Shown in pieces: positions 1 through 5,223 of a stretch of DNA of 5,223 nucleotides; position 1 is the stretch's first letter, and every line of letters starts with the position of its first letter. A program made the translations under genes and the position numbers. The stretch lies in the NCBI GenBank assembly GCA_017383665.1, contig JAFNWA010000333.1, forward strand, positions 1 through 5,223, given 5' to 3'. The notes beneath the pieces were generated by a model that saw nothing but the letters and a program-made list of their open reading frames with translations, made no database searches and had not been told where the DNA came from. The DNA comes from Bacteroidaceae bacterium (GTDB lineage Bacteria > Bacteroidota > Bacteroidia > Bacteroidales > Bacteroidaceae).

Positions 1-210
1 GTCTGTGAAGAATCTGTCCGAAATCTTTATCAAACCTTTTTTCCCGAGTTTCTTGCTCTCAAGGTTGTATCCAATGGTTACATTGTTGCTCATCATTGGG
101 ATATTGAGCAGGTTTACCACTGCGAAAAGTTTGTCGGCAGGAATGTGGTCTATTACAGTGCCATTGCAGAGTGCCGAAACCTGCAATGCTGTTTTGTTGT
201 TCTCTTTCAT
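1..210 (-). CDS. pyrI: Aspartate carbamoyltransferase regulatory subunit PyrI (N-terminal 70 residues, cut by window edge)
   Basis: The minus strand reads from ATG at 210-208 with no stop to the window edge, giving the first 70 residues; the family is about 150 residues long. The visible part is the N-terminal nucleotide-binding (allosteric) domain. It carries GTVIDHIPA (residues 17-25), TIGYNL (45-50) and GLIKI (59-63), which match Escherichia coli PyrI. Asp21, His22 and Lys62 correspond to E. coli Asp19, His20 and Lys60, which contact the effectors CTP and ATP. The C-terminal four-cysteine zinc domain that binds the catalytic subunit would lie beyond the edge. In the family, PyrI dimers hold catalytic trimers in the class B dodecamer and give feedback inhibition of pyrimidine synthesis. 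The start lies 12 nt after the pyrB stop, with no promoter or terminator between, so the two are almost certainly one operon with translation in step. Confidence 0.95.
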   Translation of the reverse strand, partial: MKENNKTALQVSALCNGTVIDHIPADKLFAVVNLLNIPMMSNNVTIGYNLESKKLGKKGLIKISDRFFTD

Positions 211-222
211 GATTCTTTTGCC

Positions 223-1137
223 TTAAATGTTGATACCTAAAACATCGCAGATGATGGCCTCGCGCACATAGAGACCGTTCTGTGCCTGCTGGAAATAGTA
301 GGCCTTGGGGTTAGCATCTACATCCTGTGCTATCTCGTTGACGCGTGGTAGAGGGTGCAGGATGCGAAGATTCTCCTTTGTGTTTGCAAGCATTGCATTT
401 GTGAGACGGTAGCAGTTCTTCACCTTCTCATACTCCATAATGTCACTGAAACGCTCGCGCTGGACTCGTGTCATGTATATTATATCGGCATCAGCGATAA
501 CCTCCTCGTTAAATTCGGTCGTCTCGGTATAAGGGATATTGTTCTTTTCGCAAAAGAGCCTGTACTCCTCGGGCATGCGCAGTTCGTCGGGCGAAATGAA
601 ACAGAATGTAGGGTTGAAGTGGCGCATTGCATGGAGCAAAGAGTGTACCGTGCGTCCATACTTCAAGTCTCCCACAAGGTGAATCTTAAGACCTTCAAGC
701 GTTCCCTGTGTCTTTTTGATGGAGTAGAGGTCAAGCATTGTCTGGGACGGGTGCTGGTTTGCTCCGTCACCGGCGTTTATAATTGGAACCTGCGAAACTT
801 CGCTTGCATAGCGCGCCGCACCCTCAAGTTTGTGACGCATTGCAATTACATCGGCATAGCTTGAAACCATCATGATTGTGTCTTTCAGGGTCTCTCCCTT
901 GGTGGCGGAACTTGTCGCTGCGTCACTGAAACCGATTACGCTTGCTCCAAGTCTGTTGGCTGCCGTTTCAAAACTCAGGCGTGTTCTTGTCGATGGCTCA
1001 AAAAAGAGTGAGCCAACAATCTTGCCCTTTAAAACATCCCTGTTGGGGTTCTCTTCAAACTTCTCTGCAGTTTCAAGCAACGAGAGAATCTTCTCGCGTG
1101 AGAGATCGTTGATGGATACAAAGCTCTTGCTTTTCAT
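223..1137 (-). CDS. pyrB: Aspartate carbamoyltransferase catalytic subunit PyrB
   Basis: This complete 304-residue protein has the usual family length. It catalyses carbamoyl phosphate + L-aspartate to N-carbamoyl-L-aspartate, the committed step of UMP synthesis, in the cytoplasm. The carbamoyl-phosphate loop FFEPSTRTRLSFE is at residues 45-57 (Ser49-Thr-Arg-Thr52). The 80s loop contributes Ser76 and Lys80, followed by GETL. Arg101, then His129 and Gln132 in NQHPSQ, complete the phosphate-side site. Arg162 in GDLKYGRTVHS, Arg224 and Gln226 in TRVQRER, and the Pro262-Leu263 pair in HPLPRV correspond to E. coli Arg167, Arg229, Gln231 and Pro266-Leu267. No active-site residue that I can align is missing. 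The ATG at 1137-1135 gives the normal N-terminus and has no clear Shine-Dalgarno sequence, as is common in Bacteroidota. pyrI follows immediately, so the enzyme should be the allosteric class B form. Ornithine carbamoyltransferase is excluded by the HPLPRV and TRVQ motifs. Confidence 0.98.
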   Translation of the reverse strand: MKSKSFVSINDLSREKILSLLETAEKFEENPNRDVLKGKIVGSLFFEPSTRTRLSFETAANRLGASVIGFSDAATSSATKGETLKDTIMMVSSYADVIAMRHKLEGAARYASEVSQVPIINAGDGANQHPSQTMLDLYSIKKTQGTLEGLKIHLVGDLKYGRTVHSLLHAMRHFNPTFCFISPDELRMPEEYRLFCEKNNIPYTETTEFNEEVIADADIIYMTRVQRERFSDIMEYEKVKNCYRLTNAMLANTKENLRILHPLPRVNEIAQDVDANPKAYYFQQAQNGLYVREAIICDVLGINI

Positions 1138-1166
1138 GTTTATGTCGGTTACAAATAAATTTCCTG

Positions 1167-1197
1167 TAAAGATATGCCAATAATCTTTTTAAAACAA
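1167..1197 (-). promoter_or_regulatory. Candidate Bacteroidota-type promoter for pyrB-pyrI
   Basis: Read on the minus strand, TTG (1197-1195) is followed by a 20-nt spacer and then TATCTTTA (1174-1167). The Bacteroidota primary sigma factor consensus is TTG or TTTG, a spacer of about 19 nt, then TAnnTTTG. The -7 box here differs from it only in the last base. Transcription would begin near 1160 and leave a leader of roughly 20-25 nt before the pyrB ATG. That is too short for a classical attenuator or a PyrR-type leader. This is assigned by eye from consensus and position only. Confidence 0.5.
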
Positions 1198-1221
1198 TAT
1201 CTGAAGATGAATTTCTTTCAA

Positions 1222-1235
1222 AATCCTAAAGGATT
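1222..1235. repeat. Short inverted repeat between the two divergent promoters
   Basis: Two 6-bp arms, AATCCT (1222-1227) and AGGATT (1230-1235), form a perfect inverted repeat around an AA centre. It sits 24 bp from the far edge of the pyrB promoter candidate and 12 bp upstream of the TTG of the PBP1A promoter candidate. A dyad there could be an operator, but a 6-bp arm in AT-rich DNA can arise by chance. It has no U-run and lies upstream of both putative transcripts, so it does not look like a terminator. Confidence 0.25.
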
Positions 1236-1247
1236 GGAAAAGGTTGC

Positions 1248-1276
1248 TTGTTATTTGAAATTTTGTATTAAATTTG
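1248..1276 (+). promoter_or_regulatory. Candidate Bacteroidota-type promoter for the PBP1A-kdsB-M16 unit
   Basis: TTG at 1248-1250 is followed by an 18-nt spacer and TAAATTTG at 1269-1276, an exact match to the Bacteroidota -7 consensus TAnnTTTG. Transcription would start near 1281-1284 and leave a leader of about 55 nt before the ATG at 1339. The promoter lies inside the open frame that extends upstream of that ATG, so starts at 1174 or 1207 would not be on this transcript. The gaps further down the unit show no equally good element, so this may drive all three rightward genes. Confidence 0.6.
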
Positions 1277-1338
1277 CAGAAATATGGTTTATTCCGTGGC
1301 TGTGTGCATGGATAACCTACGCTTATAACACGACTGAC

Positions 1339-3834
1339 ATGAAAAAAATTAAGGATACTTTGATAGTGATGTGGAGCATTCTCGCAGCTGTTATGTTTGC
1401 GATAGTGTTCCTGTTCGTTTCTATTATAAAAGGCTGGTCTGGATATCTCCCGGATACAAGTGAACTTGAAAACCCTGAATATCTCTATGCTTCACAGCTG
1501 ATTACGGCCGATGGCAAGGAGATGGGTACATGGTCACTTCGTGAAAATCGTATTCGTGTTGAATTCAAGGATATACCCCAGAACCTTATCGATGCCCTTG
1601 TGGCAACAGAGGATGTCCGTTATTACGAACATTCGGGAATAGATGCACAGTCGTTGTTGCGTGTCGGTTTCAAGAGTATTCTCCTGCAGCAGGAAAGCTC
1701 AGGTGGCGGCAGTACCATTACCCAACAGTTGGCGAAAATGCTGCATACAAAACCCGAATCGGGTATGATGGCCCGCTTGCGTCAGAAACCCAATGAGTGG
1801 GTAATCGCGGCAAAGTTGGAAAAACGGTTTACCAAGAACGAGATATTGACAATGTATCTCAATAAGTATGACTTTGGTAACAATGCAGTAGGTATTGCCA
1901 GTGCCGCTCATGTCTATTTTGGCAAGCATCCGAGTGAACTTAAGACAGAAGAGTCGGCAATGCTTGTCGGTATGTGCAAGAATTCTTCGCTCTATAACCC
2001 TCTTCGCCGTTACGAAAAGACTCTTGAGCGTCGCAATGTCGTGCTCTCGCAAATGGTCAAGGCCGGTTATATAACAGGTGCCGAACGCGATTCCTTGTCA
2101 TCTCTTCCATTGGGTATCGATTATCATACGACAGACCACAATGAGGGTATTGCTCCCTACTTCCGCGAATATCTACGCGTTTATATGACAGCGACAAAAC
2201 CTGATCGCAAGAACTACCGTGGCTGGCAAAAACAACAGTATTATGACGATTCGCTCCGTTGGGAGACCGATTCCCTTTATGGTTGGTGCAACCGCAACTT
2301 TAAGCCTAATGGCGAAAAGTATAATATATACACCGATGGTCTCAGGATATACACGACCATCGATTCTCGCATGCAGGTCTATTTGGAGGATGCTGTGAAG
2401 GCTCATGTCGCTGATACTCTCCAAACGAGGTTCTTCAAGGAGAACAATCCCAAAAATGCGAAGACAAAGGAGGTTAGGGATAGACTTAAAAAAACTGCGC
2501 CTTACAGCAGCAACCTAAAGCAAGATGAGGTTGAAGCGATAATGGCTCGCAATATGAAACAGACCGAGCGCTATCGCATAATGAAGAAAAATGGCTCTTC
2601 TGATGCCGAGATTCAGAAGGCTTTCAATACAAAGCGGACAATGAAGGTCTTTACCTATGATGGGGTGAAGGATACCGTGATGACTCCAATGGACTCCATC
2701 CGCTACTACAAACACTTCCTTCGCACCGGTGCCATGTCAATGGACCCGCTTTCGGGCGAGGTCAAGGCCTATGTGGGTGGTACCAATTACCACTATTTCA
2801 AGTACGACATGGTCAGCAGTGGCCGCCGTCAGGTTGGTTCAACAATAAAGCCATTTCTCTATTCTTTGGCTATGGAGCGTGGCTTCTCGCCATGCGACGA
2901 GACACGCAATGTTGAGCAAACCTTGCTTGATGACCTTGGTCGTGTGTGGAAACCGCGCAACTCGGGAAGCGAGAAGGTCGGCGAGATGGTTACACTTGGA
3001 TGGGGCCTTGCAAAATCAAATAACTGGATATCTGCATGGCTTATGAATCAGCTCAGTCCCTATTCATTGAAGAAACTGATACATGAGTTTGGTTTGACCA
3101 ATCAACAGATAGAAGCAACCCAGTCGCTCTGTCTTGGAACTTGTGATGCTTCGGTTTCGGAGATGGTCAGTGCTTACACTGCGTTTGTTGGTAAGGGTAT
3201 GCGTGTAGCTCCATTGTTGGTAACCCGCATTGAGGATAATGCCGGCAATGTCGTTGCAACTTTCTCAGCTCACAGAAACGAAGTCATCAGCCGTAACAGT
3301 TCATATAAAATGATTGACATGATGCGTGGTGTCATAAATTTGGGAACAGGTAGGCGAGTCAGAGCGGTTTACAAAATTACAGCCGATATGTGTGGCAAGA
3401 CCGGTACGACCCAGAATATGTCCGACGGTTGGTTCATCGGTTATACCCCTTCACTTGTAACCGGTTGTTGGGTTGGCGGTGAAGAGCGAGATATTCACTT
3501 CGATAATATGACACAAGGACAAGGCGCTGCAATGGCATTGCCTATCTATGGTCTTTATATGCAAAAGGTGTATGCAGATGAATCATTGCCTTATAATCAG
3601 GAAGAGACATTTGATATACCTGAGGACTTTGATCCATGCAGGAGTAATTTCCAACAGAACTTCGACTTTGATATCGAAGAGAAAGAGAACACTGGTGTAA
3701 GTGATAATGCAACAGAAGGTGATGAGACGGTTGAAGAAATCATTGAAGATGAAGAATATGCCCCCGTTTATTATCCGACTACATCGACTGAAGAAGAACA
3801 ACAAGACGGCTTTGACGATTTGTTCGATATGTAA
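1339..3834 (+). CDS. mrcA: Class A penicillin-binding protein 1A (peptidoglycan glycosyltransferase/transpeptidase)
   Basis: This 831-residue bifunctional enzyme polymerises lipid II into glycan strands and cross-links the stem peptides, on the outer face of the inner membrane. A short cytoplasmic N-terminus (MKKIKD) precedes one membrane segment at about residues 7-30. The GT51 domain (about 75-260) shows ATEDVRYYEHSGID with catalytic Glu91, GGGSTITQQ (122-130), and RQKPNEW with Glu153, which matches the second catalytic glutamate of E. coli PBP1B. KNEILTMYLN follows at 166-175. The transpeptidase domain (about 460-745) has nucleophile Ser501 in STIK, Ser560-Asn561-Asn562 as the SxN motif, and KTGT at 687-690, so both activities appear intact. 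A charged insert separates the two domains, and an acidic tail (about 755-831) ends the protein. The frame stays open upstream to 1174, but I chose 1339 because it places the membrane anchor at the N-terminus as usual and lies about 55 nt after a consensus promoter. The mrcA symbol follows common usage for PBP1A; ponA is a synonym in other groups. Confidence 0.95.
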   Translation: MKKIKDTLIVMWSILAAVMFAIVFLFVSIIKGWSGYLPDTSELENPEYLYASQLITADGKEMGTWSLRENRIRVEFKDIPQNLIDALVATEDVRYYEHSGIDAQSLLRVGFKSILLQQESSGGGSTITQQLAKMLHTKPESGMMARLRQKPNEWVIAAKLEKRFTKNEILTMYLNKYDFGNNAVGIASAAHVYFGKHPSELKTEESAMLVGMCKNSSLYNPLRRYEKTLERRNVVLSQMVKAGYITGAERDSLSSLPLGIDYHTTDHNEGIAPYFREYLRVYMTATKPDRKNYRGWQKQQYYDDSLRWETDSLYGWCNRNFKPNGEKYNIYTDGLRIYTTIDSRMQVYLEDAVKAHVADTLQTRFFKENNPKNAKTKEVRDRLKKTAPYSSNLKQDEVEAIMARNMKQTERYRIMKKNGSSDAEIQKAFNTKRTMKVFTYDGVKDTVMTPMDSIRYYKHFLRTGAMSMDPLSGEVKAYVGGTNYHYFKYDMVSSGRRQVGSTIKPFLYSLAMERGFSPCDETRNVEQTLLDDLGRVWKPRNSGSEKVGEMVTLGWGLAKSNNWISAWLMNQLSPYSLKKLIHEFGLTNQQIEATQSLCLGTCDASVSEMVSAYTAFVGKGMRVAPLLVTRIEDNAGNVVATFSAHRNEVISRNSSYKMIDMMRGVINLGTGRRVRAVYKITADMCGKTGTTQNMSDGWFIGYTPSLVTGCWVGGEERDIHFDNMTQGQGAAMALPIYGLYMQKVYADESLPYNQEETFDIPEDFDPCRSNFQQNFDFDIEEKENTGVSDNATEGDETVEEIIEDEEYAPVYYPTTSTEEEQQDGFDDLFDM

Positions 3835-3864
3835 TTGGGTAGATAACAAAATAATATATAAACA

Positions 3865-4632
3865 ATGAAATTTGTAGGAATTATACCGGCGCGATATGCC
3901 TCAACCCGTTTCCCGGGTAAACCATTGGCTATGTTGGGCGGAAAGCCTGTGATACAGCGTGTGTATGAGCAGGTAAAGGAGTGCTTTGATGATTTGTATG
4001 TTGCTACTGATGACGACCGCATAAAGGATGCAGTGCTTGCATTCGGCGGAAATGTGGTAATGACATCGGCCGATTGCAAGAATGGCACAGAGCGTTGCTT
4101 GGATGCATACAAGCGTCTTGCGCTTGATTGTGATGTGATTGTAAATATTCAGGGTGATGAGCCTTTCATACAACACAAGCAGGTTGAAGCTCTTATCTCT
4201 TGCTTTGACTCTGATGCAACAGATATCGCAACACTTGTGAAACCATTTGAGGTTACAGATGGTTTGGAGCGTCTTGAGTGCCCCAACTCCCCCAAGGTGG
4301 TAATCGATGAGAAGGGTTATGCAGTCTATTTCAGCCGTTCAGTTATTCCTTATCTTCGTGGAGTAGAGAAGAATAAATGGCTCGAGTCACATACATTCTA
4401 CAAACATCTTGGCATTTATGCCTATCGTGCCAACCTGCTTGAGACACTGACAACTCTGCCGCAGTCTCCAATGGAGAAGGCCGAGTCGCTCGAACAGCTC
4501 CGTTGGCTCGAGAATGGCTATAAAATAAAAGTTGGCGTAACGGATATTGAAACCATCGGTATCGATACTCCCGAGGATCTTGAGCGCGCCAAGGCATTTG
4601 CTGCATCGATAGGCTTTGCATGGAATGATTGA
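3865..4632 (+). CDS. kdsB: 3-deoxy-manno-octulosonate cytidylyltransferase (CMP-KDO synthetase)
   Basis: This complete 255-residue cytoplasmic enzyme is about the usual length. It activates KDO with CTP to CMP-KDO and pyrophosphate, the donor used to add KDO to lipid A. The N-terminal CTP-binding signature IPARYASTRFPGKPL is at residues 7-21, and VATDDDRI is at 46-53. NGTER (73-77) corresponds to the E. coli SGTER loop with Ser replaced by Asn. NIQGDEP (94-100) contains Asp98, and IGIDTPEDLE (231-240) contains Asp234; these match the two magnesium-binding aspartates, E. coli Asp100 and Asp235. YFSRSVIP (155-162), HLGIYAYR (181-188) and the LEQLRWLENG stretch (209-218) are also typical. The gene starts 30 nt after the PBP1A stop, with no terminator between and only an AT-rich leader, so co-transcription is likely. 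Neuraminate and other sugar cytidylyltransferases are related, but these motifs favour KdsB clearly. Confidence 0.97.
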   Translation: MKFVGIIPARYASTRFPGKPLAMLGGKPVIQRVYEQVKECFDDLYVATDDDRIKDAVLAFGGNVVMTSADCKNGTERCLDAYKRLALDCDVIVNIQGDEPFIQHKQVEALISCFDSDATDIATLVKPFEVTDGLERLECPNSPKVVIDEKGYAVYFSRSVIPYLRGVEKNKWLESHTFYKHLGIYAYRANLLETLTTLPQSPMEKAESLEQLRWLENGYKIKVGVTDIETIGIDTPEDLERAKAFAASIGFAWND

Positions 4633-4635
4633 CCA

Positions 4636-5223
4636 ATGCCCACACCGCCTGTTATAAAGCCAATGATACTTGAACATTTGACGTTGCCTCACCGTGTGGT
4701 AATGCCGAATGGAGTACCCTTGTATCTGCTCGAAGGAGCGGACAAGGGAGTTGTGCGTTTTGATATTCTCATTAAAGGTGGTTATGCCGTGCAGTCGAAG
4801 CCACTGCTGGCAATGTTTACCAACAGGATGTTGCGCGAGGGAGCCGGCTCGTTCTCCGCGGCCGAGATTTCTCGGAAACTTGACTACTACGGAGCTTGGA
4901 TTGACATGTACTCTTCGCAGAACTGCAATCATATAACTCTATACACAATGTCCAAGCACTTAGTGCCATTGTTGCAACTGCTTGAGGCTATGCTGAAAAA
5001 GCCGCATTTCCCGCAAGAGAATCTCGACACGGTTAGAAATAATAACAAATCCTATTTTACAATCAATTCGCAAAAAGTTGATGTAGTTTCGCAGCGCTAT
5101 TTCGAAAACCACTTGTGGGGTGATGAACATCCATTGGGTCATGTCGTGTGTGCCGGGGATTACGATGCCATAACACGCTGTGATATACTAGAATATTATA
5201 ACCGCTATTATGGCAGTAGCAAC
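4636..5223 (+). CDS. M16 (insulinase-type) peptidase-like protein, probable non-catalytic subunit, cut by window edge
   Basis: The frame opens at ATG 4636, 3 nt after the kdsB stop, and runs without a stop through the last base, giving 196 residues. M16B proteins usually have about 400-450, so roughly half is visible. The opening RVVMPNGVPLYLLE (20-33), FDILIKGGYAVQS (42-54) and EGAGSFSAAEIS (68-79) follow the M16 N-terminal fold. EHPLGHVVCAGDYDAIT (164-180) and a tyrosine-rich YYNRYYGSSN (187-196) match the conserved end of the first half-domain. Where active members carry the zinc motif HxxEH, this protein reads MFTNR (60-64), anchored on the following ML-x-x-G, so it should not bind catalytic zinc there. 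In the family such proteins pair with an active HxxEH partner. No signal peptide is visible. An in-frame ATG at 4663 (Met10) is a possible alternative start. The tight spacing suggests translational coupling to kdsB; substrate and partner are unknown. Confidence 0.88.
   Translation, partial: MPTPPVIKPMILEHLTLPHRVVMPNGVPLYLLEGADKGVVRFDILIKGGYAVQSKPLLAMFTNRMLREGAGSFSAAEISRKLDYYGAWIDMYSSQNCNHITLYTMSKHLVPLLQLLEAMLKKPHFPQENLDTVRNNNKSYFTINSQKVDVVSQRYFENHLWGDEHPLGHVVCAGDYDAITRCDILEYYNRYYGSSN

Noticed and set aside
5..226. A 73-codon open frame on the plus strand at the left edge
   Set aside because: It is antisense to pyrI, whose N-terminal allosteric motifs are clear on the minus strand.
355..864. 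A 169-codon open frame on the plus strand
   Set aside because: It lies entirely antisense to pyrB, whose protein is complete and motif-rich. The antisense translation has no recognisable domain.
1207..1338. A possible separate small membrane peptide starting at ATG 1207, or an N-terminal extension of PBP1A
   Set aside because: It has no stop before the PBP1A start and overlaps the consensus promoter at 1248-1276. The hydrophobic run is explained by AT-rich, T-rich DNA.
3835..3864. Possible terminator or separate promoter between PBP1A and kdsB
   Set aside because: The 30-nt gap is AT-rich with no stem-loop and no TAnnTTTG box, so it reads best as an intra-operon leader.
4387..4932. A 181-codon open frame on the minus strand
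   Set aside because: It spans the end of kdsB and the start of the M16 gene in antisense. Both plus-strand genes are well supported, and the antisense product has no recognisable features.
4709..4936. A 75-codon open frame on the plus strand
   Set aside because: It is in a different frame within the M16 gene, which stays open to the window edge and matches its family.

Overview
The window looks like ordinary core chromosome from a member of the Bacteroidota, most likely the order Bacteroidales (Bacteroides/Prevotella/Muribaculaceae type). Four things point there: promoter-like elements of the Bacteroidota form (TTG ... TAnnTTTG), starts without a recognisable Shine-Dalgarno sequence, class B aspartate transcarbamoylase genes in the order pyrB-pyrI, and proteins of Bacteroidales character (a PBP1A with a long acidic tail, and an M16 peptidase-like protein without a zinc site). 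The genus cannot be fixed from this stretch.

Layout: two transcription units diverge from an intergenic region of about 200 bp (1138-1338). Leftward (minus strand) run pyrB, the catalytic subunit of aspartate carbamoyltransferase, and then pyrI, its allosteric regulatory subunit, which is cut by the left edge after 70 codons. Together they make the committed enzyme of pyrimidine synthesis. Rightward (plus strand) run a class A penicillin-binding protein (bifunctional glycosyltransferase/transpeptidase), kdsB (CMP-KDO synthetase) and an M16-family peptidase-like protein cut by the right edge after 196 codons. The gaps are 30 nt and 3 nt, so these three are probably co-transcribed. Two of them build the envelope (peptidoglycan polymerisation and cross-linking; KDO activation for lipopolysaccharide). 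The third is a probable non-catalytic M16 subunit.

The intergenic region holds one good candidate promoter for each direction, with a short inverted repeat between them. The rightward promoter lies inside the upstream extension of the PBP1A reading frame, which supports a start at 1339 rather than the longest possible start at 1174.

I see no mobile element, RNA gene, CRISPR array, or sign of a new defence or metabolic system. The observations in Part 2 are modest: start-site choice, a degenerate zinc motif, an acidic tail, a charged insert and the control region.
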